Assembly: GCA_905221605.1 (NCBI GenBank)
Contig: CAJNDS010002223.1
Coordinates: forward strand, 45,001 to 109,000
Reading direction: 5' to 3'
From: Symbiodinium natans
Taxonomy: Eukaryota > Sar > Dinophyceae > Suessiales > Symbiodiniaceae
DNA: 64,000 nt
Below, in pieces: positions 35,955 to 47,193 of the stretch. Both the position numbers and the translations under genes were made by a program. The notes beneath the pieces were generated by a model, which saw nothing but the letters and a program-made list of their open reading frames with translations, ran no database searches and had not been told where the DNA came from. Each line of letters begins with the position of its first letter. Position 1 is the first letter of the stretch.

Positions 35955-37590
35955 ACCCTTAAACCCTTAAACCCGTAAACCCTTAAACCCTTAAACCCTT
36001 AAACCCCTAAACCCTGAAACCCAAAACCCCAAACCCTGAGCTTCGCTTTCCGGCACCCAAGTGAGCACCTCAGCTGGTGGCTGCGAACTGGGATGGAGAC
36101 GATGTCAATTGTATCCATGACGCCAGTAGAGATCGAGGCCACGAGCTTTCGCACCTCAGTGGGTGCATCCGGCGCAGAAACACTGACACCCCAGGCCTCA
36201 CACAATGGGCTTCACACCGCATTTAGGATGCCTAAACCCACAAAGAGGGGCCTGGTCAGCGTCATGCTGCTCTGCATTGAAATGTTCAAGAATCGTCCGA
36301 CTACAAGCATTCAGGACCTAAACCCTAAACCCTAAACCCTAAACCCCTAATCCGGCCTCCGAGATCACTCCAGCACTGTGCTCGTCCAGCAGCCTGCGCA
36401 TCTCGTCCTCTGCCGGCTGGAGAGCAGGGGGGGGGGGGGGTTGACGAAGATAAGCTACGAATTGCTTAAGAACCCCCAAAAAACAAAACATATTCTTCCT
36501 TATAAGGGCAAAATAGGGATGATTATTTGCTTACTCTTTTGGGGTTCTTAAGCAAGTAGTCGTAAGGGACCCTTAACATAGACCCAAAATAACAAGATTC
36601 CCTTATAAGGAGGACCCCAATATGGTACCTAAACCCCAAACCCTAAACCCCTAATTTTAGAGCCATGTGTGTAGTTTTAAGAAGTTATTCAAGCATGCCC
36701 TGGCAGTGTTTCCCCTGCTTGAGCACTTGGTGGCAGGAAAAAGGCCATGTCTTTGGGCCAGTTGATGTCCCTGTTTTCAAGAAATCGTCTCAAACACCCT
36801 GAGAAGCCCTGATTTCCTATCTCGCACAGCACGCACGTCCTTGCTCAGCACTCCGCTCTCACCAGAAGAAGCCTAGCGAGAGGGGACGGCCGTAAACCTT
36901 GCAGGCCTTTGCAGGCGTTTAGGGTTTAGGGTTTAGGGTTTAGGGTTTAGGGTTTAGCGTTTAGGGTTTGGGGTTTAGGGTTTAGGGTTTAGGGTTTAGG
37001 GGCGCAGAGTGTTGGGTTCCAGGGCGGAAGGAACCCGTAAACCCGCTCAAGCCCGTGGTTCAGTCAGGGCTGGGGCTTCGGGTTTCGGCTCAAGGCATGA
37101 AGGTGAACTCTTCTCCTCTGCTCCCCCCAAAGTCAAGCTGATGCTCATAAACCCTAAACCCTAAACCCTAAACCCTAAACCCGAAACCCTAAACCCTAAA
37201 CCCAAATCAACAGCTGCGCATCCACCTGATGAACTAGTTCCGTCCCCGGACTACTGTTCCAACAAGCTGCACCCTGAACCGCCCCCTCAAACCCTCATGC
37301 CGACACCCAAAAACGCCCCAAATCCCTGAAATCTCCACCTCCGCACCAAGGCCTGCAGCATCCCAGAAGGCTTCACCCTGATTCCCAAACCCTAAACCCT
37401 AAACCCTAAACCCTAAACCCTAAACCCTAAACCCTAAACCCTAAACCCTAAACCCTAAACCCTAAACCCTAAACCCTAAACCCTAAACCCTAAACCCTAA
37501 ACCCTAAACCCTAAACCCTAAACCCTAAACCCTAAACCCTAAACCCTAACCCTAAACCCTAAACCGTAAACCCTAAACCCTAAACCCTAC
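35955..37590. repeat. Telomere-like mosaic
   Basis: CCCTTAAA octamers at 35955-36005. CCCTAAA at 36317-36350, 37148-37205 and 37386-37590 (about 29 units). TTTAGGG at 36916-37000. A G-run at 36427-36440 precedes the family D element. Confidence 0.9.
36455..36560. mobile_element. Family D element, copy 1
   Basis: Ends are inverted repeats with TTGCTTAAGAACCCC followed by A-rich sequence. The centre has CCTTATAAGGGCAAAATAGG. Outer CTAC / GTAG are also inverted. About 106 bp, no coding capacity. Confidence 0.8.
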
Positions 37591-38411
37591 GACGGTCCCG
37601 GATAAGGCGGGCTCAGGAGTTGCGCCTCTGTTGGCTTCACGCCCGGCATCGGCCGCCGACCACCTGTGTGAGGGCTCTTCACAGGTGTTAGGGGAAACCC
37701 TAAACCCCTAAACCCCCCCCCCCGCCCTAAACCCCAAAACCCAAAACCCAAAACCCTAAACCCTAAACCCTACACCCTAAACCCTAAACCCCAACACCCT
37801 AAACCCCTAAACCCCAAAACCCCAAAACCCACCTGAACTTGCAGGAAGCCTTCGGAGCCTCTTACTCCGAACTCCTCTGACTGACCGTTTAGGGTTTAGG
37901 GTTTAGGGTTTAGGGTTTAGGGTTTAGGGTTTAGGGTTTAGGGTGAACTGGCACAGCCATCGCCTGGAGGCGGGCCAGCGGGTGGCACTGGCTGGAAAGA
38001 ACCCTGGGTCGCAGGGCAGAGCTGCAGGGAGTTTAGGGTTTTGGGTTTAGGGTTTAGGGTTTAGGGTTTAGGACATTGGCTCTTTTGGGTGTTGGGGTTT
38101 AGGGTTTAGGGTTTAGGGTTTAGGGTTTAGGGTTTAGGGTTTAGGGTTTAGGGTTTAGGGTTTAGGGTTTAGGGTTTAGGGTTTAGGGTTTAGGGTTTAG
38201 GGTTTAGGACATTGGCTCTTTTGGGTGTTCGAGGCTGAAGCAAGATGCCGCGCGCACCGGAAGCTCGACTCTCGAATCCAGCACCTTAAAGCAAAAAACC
38301 CTGCGTGCCCTCATTTTACTTCTGCCCTAAAGCCCCGGACCCGAAAATTTCCTGAGCTGGCCCTCTAACCCAGAAAAGCTCCTCCTCAAGCCTCAACAAA
38401 GGTGGCCGAAA
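37591..38411. repeat. Variant CCCTAAA block and duplicated TTTAGGG segment
   Basis: CCCTAAA/CCCAAAA variants at 37693-37830; TTTAGGG at 37886-37945, 38030-38070 and 38097-38206. GGACATTGGCTCTTTTGGGT-GTT occurs at 38071-38093 and again at 38207-38229, so a whole block plus its unique flank has been duplicated or inserted. Confidence 0.9.
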
Positions 38412-39140
38412 TAAACCCTAGACCCTAAACCCTAAATCCTAAAACCCTAAAACCCTAAACCCTAAACCCTAAACCCTAAACCCTAAAACCCTAAAACCCT
38501 AAAACCCTAAAACCCTAAACCCTAAACCCTAAAACCCTAAACCCTAAAACCCTAAAACCCTAAAACCCTAAAACCTTAAACCCTAAACCTAAACCCTGAA
38601 ACCCTAAACCCTAAAACCCTAAACCCTAAATCCTAAAGCCCTAAAACCCTAAACCCTAAAACCCTAAACCCTAAACCCTAAAACCCTAAACCCTAAACCC
38701 TAAAACCCTAAAACCGTAAAACCCCAAAACGCTAAACCCTAAAACCCTAAAGCCCTAAAACCCTAAAACCCTAAAACCCTAAAACCCTAAAAACCCTAAA
38801 ACCCTAAAACCCTAAAACCCTAAAACCCTAAAACCCTAAAACCCTAAAACCCTAAAACCCTAAAACCCTAAACCCTAAACCCTAAACCCTCAACCCTAAA
38901 GCCTAAAACCCTACAACCCTAAAACCCTAAAACCCTAAAACCCTAAACCCTAAACCCTAAAACCCTAAAACCCTAAACCCTAAACCCTAAACCCTCAACC
39001 CTAAAGCCCTAAAACCCTAAAACCCTAAAGCTCTAAACCCCAAAACCCTAAAACCCTAAAACCCCAAAACCCCAAAACCCCTACACCCTAAACCCTAAAC
39101 CCTAAACCCTAAACCCTAAAACACTAAACCCTAAACCCTG
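38412..39140. repeat. Longest array: CCCTAAAA octamers
   Basis: About 730 bp in which CCCTAAAA octamers alternate with CCCTAAA heptamers in short runs, with point variants (CCCTCAA, CCGTAAA, CCCCAAAA). The longest telomere-like array in the window. Confidence 0.97.
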
Positions 39141-39242
39141 ATCCACATGCGGCTGCTCTGATGCTCGGAGGCCCGGGCCGACCCGCCGTTGCTCTCGATC
39201 GAGGCGAGGATCTCATTCAACTCCTCCGGCTTGCACCTGGTG

Positions 39243-39318
39243 GCTTTAGGGTTTAGGGTTTAGGGTTTAGGGTTTAGGGTGCAGAGTTTAGGGTTTCGGG
39301 TTTAGGGTTTAGGGTTTA
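39243..39318. repeat. TTTAGGG block
   Basis: About ten units, with a unique break GCAGAG near 39280. Confidence 0.9.
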
Positions 39319-39434
39319 GATAACACTGTTCATAATCATCAGAATAAGACAATACGTAGAACATAAAATAACAACACCAATAGCGAACATATAATATTGA
39401 TGAATAACAGATATGATCATTAAGAAGATATTGG
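39319..39434 (-). other. AT-rich island with short hydrophobic frame
   Basis: About 115 bp, roughly 30% GC by eye, in a region otherwise near 50%. It starts exactly at a TTTAGGG block. On the minus strand about 44 codons are open to a TAA (39316-39318). They are rich in Ile, Leu, Met, Val, Tyr and Cys (IFLMIISV, FAIGVVIL), like a membrane segment. It might be an organelle-DNA fragment; no gene can be named. Confidence 0.4.
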
Positions 39435-42400
39435 AGCCTAAGAACTCAGAACGAGGCTTGTGCGGGTAAGGCGGTTGGTGTTTAGATCTGCTGAGGCGAA
39501 GTGAGGCTTCTGCCCGTCCGCAAGTCTTGCGGGTCTTTGGCAGCGGAAAGAAGTGCGCCGGTTTTTGGGGTTCAGGGTGAGGGGTTTGTTGGGGGTTTAG
39601 GGGTGTTGGGTTTTGGGTTTAGGGTGTTAGGCACAAGGCCTCCCGGGCGACTTGCAGGGGTTTGTGACTTCGCCACTCTCCACCTCATCTTGCAACGCTT
39701 CTCCCCTTCAAAGCACTGTGGATCAGTTCGCCCCTTGAATCCTCAACCCCTAAAAAGACCCTACACCCCAAACCCTAAACCCAAAACCCGAAACCCTAAA
39801 CCCTAAACCCGAAACCCTAAACCCGAAACCCTAAACCCTAAACCCCCCAAGCCCCCCAAACCCCGTGGAAACTAGAGCTGCGCTGCCCACTGATCAAGGA
39901 GCTGCGCGATCTCATCCACCACCTGCGCGTCCTGCGCAGCGGATGTCCGAACTCTCAGACCGGAGCCTTTGACACTTCTTGAAGCCCCTTGAAGCCCCTT
40001 GAAGCCCAAGCCCTAAACCCTAAACCCTAAACCCTAAACCCTAAACCCTAAACCCTAAACCCTAAACCCCAAACCCTAAACCCTAAACCCTAAACCCTAA
40101 CTAAACCCTAAACCCTAAACCCTAAACTCTATAAACCCTAACCCCTAAAGCCAATTCATCCCCCCGACATCCTGCCAAAAGCCTCTATGTCCAGGAACCC
40201 AAAGGCTGATCAAACGAGGAGTGAGCTGAGGAAAGAACCGAGGCAGTGTCAGCAAACCCCGGACTTCCCCCGGATCCCTGCTCGATAAGGGTTTAGGGTT
40301 GGGTTCAGGGTTTAGGGCTTAGGGCTTAGGGCTTAGGGTTAAGGGTTAAGGGTTTAGGGTTTAGGGTTTCGGGTCAAGGGTGAAGGGTTAAGGGTTTAGG
40401 GTTGGGGTGTGGGTCTTAGTCCCCGAGCTTCCCCAAGAACAGAATCGTGGCATGCCTGCGCCATTGCGCTGCCTGACATCTTGGAGAGGTGTCGGCTTGG
40501 CTGCCATTCAGGGTTTAGGGTTTAGGGTTTAGGGTTTAGGGTTTAGGGTTTAGGGTTTAGGGTTTAGTGTTTAGGGTTTAGGGTTTAGGGCTTAGGGCTT
40601 AGGGTTTAGGAGGTGGCTTTCTGAGTTTGCTCAGGGAGGTTCAGGACCAAATCAAGATTCTTGAGGAGTTAAGCTTTTTCAAATAACACGCAGGCCCCCT
40701 CAATCCCTATAAACCGTATAAAGGAAAGGCCCACCCCAGAGCATCCAGCACGCGAACTGCAAAGGGGTGATCAGTCTTCGAATGTTCGATTGCTTGGAGT
40801 TCAGGATGTGCAGGCAGCACGGAGCTTCGACAAAAATCAGGGCTTGGAGTCCCGGGGCGTAAGTCAGGCATCCGGTTTCAGAACAGGAGCATCCCAACAA
40901 CCCCGGTTCTCCTCCAACTGTAAATAAACCTTCTGGCAAAATCCTTCAAAGTTGAAGCCCAAACCCTCGTAGACCCTCTCTGGTGGCTAAACCCTAAACC
41001 CTAAACCCTAAACCCTAAACCCTAAACCCTAAACCCTAAACCCTAAACCCTAAACCCTAAACCCTAAACCCTAAACCCTAAACCCCGTGTAAACCCCTCT
41101 CTGGCGACTCTAGCTCCCAGGCGCTCTTAAAGGTGAGCCTCGCCAAAGGAGCAGGGCCAAAGAAAGGAACTGACTGTCTGAGCCCCGGGCCGCGGTAGCT
41201 TTGGGTTTGGGGTTTGGGGTTTGGGGTTTGGGGTTTGGGGTTTGGGGTTTGGGGTTTTGGGGTTTAGGGTTTAGGGTTTAGGGTTGTTGAGCTTAGAGCT
41301 TTAGGGTTCTGAAGGCCCTGAAACCTATGGACTGTCGAGGTTCAAACGTCGAGGCTCTTGAGGCTTTCGGGCAGAATCCCAGCCTCTGAGCCCCAAAAAC
41401 TCTAGGGGTGTGCCGTAAACCCTAAACCCTAAACCCTAAACCCTAAACCCTAAACCCTAAACCCTAAACCCTAAACCACAGTGCGAGGTGGTCGGGAAGG
41501 TGGGCTCCCTGCTCGTGTGCAAGTTGCACACCTTGAGATGCAGTCGCACCCACATGCTGAACCCCAAAACCTGAGGTTTAGGGTTTAGGGTTTGGGGTTT
41601 GGGGTTTGGGTTTTGGGGTTTAGGGTTTAGGGTTTAGGGTTTAGGGTTTAGGGTTTAGGGTTTAGGGCTGCAACTCGAGCATCCTCTGGAGCCGTTTTTT
41701 CCTCGCCAGGAGATCATCTCCGTTACACTTTCACTGCTTTGATCTTCGACCAGACCTCGGGCAAGGGCTGCGAGGGCCGATTTGGGAACATCCCGGTTTA
41801 GGGTTTAGGGTTTAGGGTTTAGGGTTTAGGGTTTAGGGTTTAGGGTTTAGGGTTTAGGGTTTAGGGTTTAGGGTTTAGGGTTTAGGGTTTAGGGTTTAGG
41901 GTTTAGGGCTTGGCTTACGCCGGCTTAGCGGCTTAGAGCTTGGCGTTGAAGCCCGGAGACCTGTGAAGAATAGGGCTACCAGCCTGCCCCCTTCCCGCAC
42001 CACCTTCCAAGTCCTTCATTGCATCCAAATTGGACACTGTACCGCGGGTAATGACGAAAGGACGCAACCCCCCCCCCCCCCAAAAAAAACAAAAAAAAAC
42101 CGAGCTTCTAAGATTCTAAGCCTCCGATCCGAAGCCCCTGAAAATCGACAAAAACCCCTAGGCCTAAAGGCAACTCGGCTTTGGGGGGTTACTTTGGAGT
42201 TTGGGGTCGCCTCGTGCAGTCTGAAAGTTTGAGGATCCGGGGCTTTAGGGCTTAGGGCTTCGGGTGTAGGGAGTAGGATCTGGAAGGAAAGGCAGCTGTT
42301 AGAATGGCCAAGACTTCATTCCAAGTGAGTTTAGGGTGTTGTGTTTGGGGTTTTAGGGTTTAGGGTTTAGGGTTTAGGGTTTAGGGTTTAGGGTTTAGGG

Positions 42401-42625
42401 TTTAGGGTTTAGGGTTTAGGGTTTAGGGTCTGGGGCTTTTGAGGGTGCATCCCTGGCCAGCCAAGACTCGTAGGCGCTCGGATTGCGGCAGTTCGCAGGC
42501 ACCTGTCAGGTTGGAGCGTTGTCATGTCGCTGCTTTCCAAGGAGTCAGAGGCTTGTGGGCGTGTCCGAACTTTCTGGTTTAGGGTTTAGGGTTTAGAGTT
42601 TAGGGTTTAGGGTTTAGGGTTTGCA
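39435..42625. repeat. Telomere-like mosaic, dense
   Basis: TTTAGGG at 39595-39630 (variant), 40285-40405, 40508-40612, 41573-41668, 41795-41910, 42340-42430 and 42578-42625. GGGTTTG heptamers at 41197-41262. CCCTAAA at 39760-39860, 40010-40150, 40987-41085 and 41415-41477. TTGAAGCCCC repeats three times at 39979-40005. Spacers show no recognised gene except the module at 42473. Confidence 0.85.
42473..42502 (-). pseudogene. Conserved 10-codon module VPANCRNPSA, copy 1
   Basis: The minus-strand reading is VPANCRNPSA. It matches 47523-47552 with three base differences, all at third codon positions and silent. An in-frame TGA lies two codons upstream, so here it would have to be an exon edge or a decayed piece. 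Family unknown. Confidence 0.4.
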
Positions 42626-43326
42626 TGTCCAAGAACACGCTGATGTTCCTTTCCGATTCTTCCACCTTGCCTCAGGCGCGTGCGGAGGGTTCGGGACAGC
42701 AAACGAAAGGCACGCACTGTATCAAACATAAACATGTAACATGTTCCAGCACTAGCCAGGGTTGTACCTACGAGAGTCTTGTCAGGTAGTTTTTGCTCAC
42801 AAATCTTGGGTAGCACCTCTCTCACTGATCCCCAGCAACAATGGTCCTTCCTGGCTGCGATCATCTTGCCGAACCAAGTCAGCTTGTGCTGAAACGGATC
42901 GAAACTTGCTTTGCCGCGCCTGCTGTGTTGTCAATGTAGCAGTCTGTGTGGCTGATGTGCGCGTGCTTGTTTTGGTGCATTTCGTGCTTCGTGCCAGGCG
43001 TCAAAAACTCCACATCTTGCTCAACGGCCCTGACTGGCGATACGCCGCCAAACACGTGTTGCTGATGGACACGTAGCACTCAACAATGTGCACCATGACT
43101 TCATGGTCCAGATCCCTCTAGTCCACGAATTGCTTTTTAAGAACCCCGAAAAACATTATTCCTTGTTAAGGGCAATATAGGGATTATGATTTTTCATTCT
43201 TTTGGGGCTCTTAAGCAGATAGTAGTTGTGCAGGGTCAGGATAGTGTCCTGCATGCTGTACTTGCCATCTCACAAAACTGACTGTCCACGGATTCTTGTG
43301 ACCTTGGGGAGTGGGGCTCCAGTAGT
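42626..43326. other. Spacer without recognised gene
   Basis: Open frames on both strands (42607-42864 minus, 42762-43076 plus) match no known family. Ends with the family D element at 43123. Confidence 0.5.
43123..43226. mobile_element. Family D element, copy 2
   Basis: Same ends (TTGCTTTTTAAGAACCCCGA and GGGGCTCTTAAGCAGATAGT) and centre (TTAAGGGCAATATAGGGATT) as the copies at 36455 and 47087. It lies about 700 bp from the 3' end of eIF1. Confidence 0.8.
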
Positions 43327-43917
43327 AGGGTTTAGGGTTTAGGGTTTAGGGTTTAGGGTTTAGGGTTTAGGGTTTAGGGTTTAGGGTTTAGGGCAATTGC
43401 CCAGCATGTATAGTTATACCACGTGCAACCTGCGGAACACCCCGAATTTAAGGGCCTGAATCTCATCATGAACCCCGCAATATTGCGATACCGGTGTGGT
43501 TTAGGGTTTTTTGGGGTTGAGGGTTTAGAGTTTAGGGTTGAGCCTGAACCATCCTGTTTAGGGTTTAGGGTTTAGGGTTTAGGGTTTAGGGTTTAGGGCT
43601 TCTGGTGCTCTTTGCGATCCTGGGACCCGCTTCGCATCATTTGTGCTTACTGATGCCGCCTGTCAATGGCTTGCATCATGCAATAGCTTGAGTCAGCAAC
43701 GGCATTCCTGTTTTGCAATAGCGTGATGCACAGCCTGTCTTGTTGAACACCTGCAGCTCAGGAACAGGAATGCTGCCTGTATGCCATGTTGCGACTCGTG
43801 CTACTGGGGCCGGGACCCAGCAAATCTCTGCCAATGCTTCTGTACAAACACATTCTACAAGAGAATGCCGGTCAAAGTGTCTTATGCAGTTCACGGAACC
43901 ATGGGCCGCCAAGAGCC
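43327..43917. other. TTTAGGG blocks and eIF1 3' flank
   Basis: TTTAGGG at 43327-43395 and 43557-43600. The 300 bp from 43610 to 43917 lie downstream of eIF1 and may hold its 3' UTR. No AATAAA-like signal was relied on, since dinoflagellates lack a canonical one. Confidence 0.6.
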
Positions 43918-44259
43918 TCAGCATCCGTGAATCATAACCTGGTCCCGGCTGACGAGGGCAGCCTCTTCGATCAGGAATTTGGCCACCTCCTTCCGGATAT
44001 CACCCTGCAACTGCACAACAAGGCCGTGCTCACCACCATCAACGAGCGACCCGTTAGTGTTGAAGGTCTTCTTCAGCGACCTCAAGATCTTTTTGAAGTC
44101 GACTTGGGTGACTTTGTCACACTTGGGGTCGCGCACTTCTGTCGGCAAACCAGCAACAGTTGTCCAGGATTTCTTGCCATTTCGCTGCTGCATCCGGACG
44201 TGGACCTTGGTTAAGTTGTCGTCATCCATACCTGCCAACGTAAGTTCCAACGCCTCCAT
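43918..44259 (-). CDS. eIF1: Translation initiation factor eIF1 (SUI1)
   Basis: A 113-residue protein, the usual eIF1 length. eIF1 binds the 40S subunit near the P site and enforces AUG selection during scanning. Seen: a VHVRMQQRNGKK segment followed by TTVAG, the family's N-terminal beta signature; a basic helix DFKKILRSLKKTF; NTNGSLVD; then VVQLQGDIRKEVAKFL and a C-terminal MIHG. These match the SUI1 fold in order. The ATG at 44259 gives MEALELTLAGMDDD before the fold. A second ATG at 44229 (MDDDNLTK) would give 103 residues and is a possible alternative start. The frame has no intron or stop. Introns are absent, a relict leader-like sequence lies upstream, and no other gene is near. It could be a retrocopy, but all family motifs are intact, so it is probably functional. 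Confidence 0.9.
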   Translation of the reverse strand: MEALELTLAGMDDDNLTKVHVRMQQRNGKKSWTTVAGLPTEVRDPKCDKVTQVDFKKILRSLKKTFNTNGSLVDGGEHGLVVQLQGDIRKEVAKFLIEEAALVSRDQVMIHGC

Positions 44260-44302
44260 GGCGTGGTGGAAGGGGGCTGCGACAAGCACAAGACACGCTG
44301 AC

Positions 44303-44316
44303 AGCCACAATGGCTA
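44303..44316 (-). promoter_or_regulatory. Possible relict dinoflagellate spliced-leader core
   Basis: Read on the minus strand, the 14 bases TAGCCATTGTGGCT match the core of the dinoflagellate spliced leader (TAGCCATTTTGGCT) at 13 of 14 positions, 43 bases upstream of the eIF1 ATG. The leader's flanking bases (CCG before, CAAG after) are not conserved here. A CAG that could act as trans-splice acceptor follows at once. Relict leaders mark genes that re-entered the genome from trans-spliced mRNA. The missing 3' CAAG weakens the call. Confidence 0.4.
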
Positions 44317-44460
44317 GGTGTTCCTCGAGCTCGGGGCCCAGATAGATCTGGGGACAGAACCCCACAACTGGGGAGTTTTCAGCTAAAGCAACTCCAGGTT
44401 CCTATTCTGAGGCACGTCCGACCCGGACTTTGCACCTTACGAAAGAAAGACGAAGAAATC

Positions 44461-46119
44461 CTAAACCCTAAGCCCTAAACCCTAAACCCTAGAACCTAGA
44501 CCCTAAACCCTCCAACCGACCCGAGGCTCGATGACTATCGAATGTGACCGCCGAATTTTGGGGGTTTGCCGGTCCATGAGTGTTCAGGGCCAGGGTGAAC
44601 TGCTTCCTTTCTGGCATGATGGTTCCTTACTGGGAATTTAATATGACAAAGATATAGAATTGCAACCGACAAGGACCCCCTACAATTGGGGTCATATACC
44701 CCTTACTACTATAAATCCTATTGACGTACATGTCACATAAACCCTTTTAGGGTTCATTTGGTCCCAAAGGAAGGGGAAGGTTGAGGGATTGGAATGAAAC
44801 GTCAAACTTTGGGCGCCCTGAAAGCGGCAGACCACACACGGCAGAGGAAAAGCCTCACTGAGGATCTGCGCCTGCAGCGTTTAGGGTTTCGGGTTTAGGG
44901 TTTAGGGTTTAGGCTTTGCTTGTGTTTCACATCGGCCCCTCTAATTAGAGCCCCTGTGGCAGCAGCTAAACGAAAGTTTGCATTGTAGTCTTCTCTTGCA
45001 TGTGACTGCACCGTTGACATGTCAATGATACTGATTTAAAGATAGGTAATGGAGGGGTCGGAATAGTTACTTAAATAGTATTCCCTTGTTGTCCCTGTAG
45101 AATTTACTATAATCACCCCCCCAAACCCTATTCTAATTATTGCGGCCCCCAGGTTATACATGATGCAGCTTCGTTGTGTCACTTTCTGGAGATACCTGGG
45201 GCAAATCCGGGCGCCTGCAGTTCCGGCGGCAGGGCGTTGAACTTCTGAGAGCACCTGCGCGTCTTTCAGTTTGAACTTTTGGATAGATGTTGGGGGGGAT
45301 CGGTGGCTTTGGGGCTCGTAGCAACATGGTAGGTCGCGGGTGAGGGATCAGAGCAGAATGCTGATATTCTGAACCTTGCGCCCTAGGCCTCACACATTCC
45401 CACAGCGAAACGTCCCATCTCCCCACACGTTAGGTTCAAACGAGGTCTCATCCCAACCAGACTGCGATGACAAGCAAGGTAGCTACACCAGGAGACCCTT
45501 TCAAGCAAACCGATGCCGCCTCTCCTACTCGACTCCTGCTGGCGACTCAAACACGCTTCAAAATGCAGTGGGCATAGCACTTTGGCGTTCCTCATCTTTC
45601 GGGCTGGTTCAGTTACAAGACTAGTTCTGGGCTTGAAGTTATACCTGCTGCTTAGTTGCCTCACCGCTTTCGGTCGCGTCGCTTTCGAGGTCACACAGCT
45701 TCATGCCCAGCTTTGGCACAGCTTTAGCTTAAGCCGGCAAGCAGAGGATAGCGAGGTGCATTCGATGGGCTTGGCTCACGCCAAGATGAGGTCGGCCCAC
45801 ATCTGACATCTGATCTTCATTTCTTGATTCCTCCCGTGCCAGCTTGTTTGCCCAGGAAAAGTACCCAAAAGCAGCCTATATAAATGCTCAAGCCTAAGCT
45901 CGCCAAAGGAGAAGTGGCAGAGGGCTTATGCCTGATGATGAGAGCCACATGGAGGGAGGAGCGTGATGGCAAGATGCGCGGTCATGCGCGGTCTCACAAA
46001 TAGAGAAGCGCTCTGATGCCCTCTGCATGCAAGGTCCAACCGCCCCTATAGCTTGAACGGCCTACAAGCTAAAGCCGCGAAGCCGAAAGCCCCAAGCTCC
46101 CCTAAAGCTCTAACAAGCA
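44461..46119. other. Spacer without recognised gene
   Basis: A degenerate CCCTAAA stub (44461-44511), family H end (44690), TTTAGGG block (44878-44915), then 1.2 kb without telomere-like repeats. Open frames at 45154-45806 on both strands are not recognised. Confidence 0.5.
44690..44775. mobile_element. Family H element, copy 2 (one end)
   Basis: The reverse complement reads GGACCAAATGAACCCTAAAA-GGGTTTATG and further TAGTAGTAAGGGGTATATGA-CCCC, matching the left half of the element at 12841. The opposite end was not identified with confidence. Confidence 0.55.
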
Positions 46120-46990
46120 AAACCCTAAACCCTGAACCCTAAACCCTAAACCCTAAACGCCATGCTCTCCCCGAACAACTCGGCCTCTCGTCAAGCTCAA
46201 CAGGCGGAGGGGGTCCAAGAGAAGCAACAGCCTCGGAAGGGGCCCCCCAAGAGGCCCCACGCCCGAAACCCTGGACCCTTCAACCCACCCTTTTCTGGGG
46301 CGTCAATACTCTGTCAGGGTTTAGGGCTCAGGGTTTAGGGCTTTGGGCGGCTTTAGGGTGGTTTCGGGCCTTTGTGGGCGAGGACTAAAGGCCCAGAACC
46401 CTAAACCCTAAACCTCAAAAAGCCCTAAGCCGGGAATGTCACAGGGATCCGGCGGGGGACATCGTCGGCATCGGCTCGGCGATATTCCTGTACTGCTTCA
46501 CCTGCTGCTTCGAGATTCCAAGGGCTTAGGAGGGTTTAGGGTTTAGGGTTTAGGGTTTAGGGTTTAGGGTTTAGGGTTTAGGGTTTAGGGTTTAGGGTTT
46601 AGGGTTTAGGGTTTAGGGTTTAGGGTTTAGGGTTTAGGGTTTAGGGTTTAGGGTTTAGGGGTAGTTTCATGGTCCCTGAGTCTGGGCCATTAAAAAGGGA
46701 CCCCTTATGTATCTCTTATATACCCTACCCAAGCCAAGGGTCCATACTTCAGAACCCTTTGAAGGAGGTAAGGGACCATGTTCAAGGGCCCATGTAGCCT
46801 AAACCCTAAACCCTAAACCCTAAACCCTAAACCCTAAACCCCAAACCCTAAACCCCCCCATGTAGCTACCCTTCGAGTGATGCATCCGGCTTGTGACTAA
46901 GCATTCGCCGGGTTAAGGATTTGGGCCAACGCTTTGCAAGGTCCAGGGCCTGACTTCCTGAATAGGGGGTTTAGGGTTTAGGGTTTTGCA
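46120..46990. repeat. Telomere-like mosaic
   Basis: CCCTAAA at 46120-46160 and 46797-46858. TTTAGGG at 46535-46660 (about 18 units) and 46965-46990, with the CATGGTCCCT element between the opposed arrays. Confidence 0.9.
46668..46780. mobile_element. Single-copy TIR element CATGGTCCCT
   Basis: CATGGTCCCT at the left end and AGGGACCATG at the right end form a perfect 10-bp inverted repeat around 93 bp. It lies directly between two telomere-like blocks of opposite orientation. Only one copy was noticed. Confidence 0.45.
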
Positions 46991-47086
46991 GGAGGGCAAG
47001 AACCCAACACCAGGCACATTCACGCCAACAAAGCCCAACAAACCAACAAGCATATGGGCTGTCTTCTACTGTTTGACGGGAAACAT

Positions 47087-47193
47087 CTACTTGCTTAAGA
47101 ACCACAAAAGTAAAATAAGTTAATCCCTATATTGCCCTTATTATAAGGAAGACTTGTTTCTCTTTTTTTGGGGGGCTCTTAAGCAACTCGTAG
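47087..47193. mobile_element. Family D element, copy 3 (inverted centre)
   Basis: Ends CTACTTGCTTAAGAACCAC and GGGGGGCTCTTAAGCAACTC. The centre AATCCCTATATTGCCCTTA is the reverse complement of that in copy 2, so this copy lies in the opposite orientation. Confidence 0.8.

Noticed and set aside
43123-43226. Bacterial-type terminator or riboswitch in the hairpin-rich spacers
   Set aside because: These hairpins are TIR elements present in several copies, and the DNA is eukaryotic.
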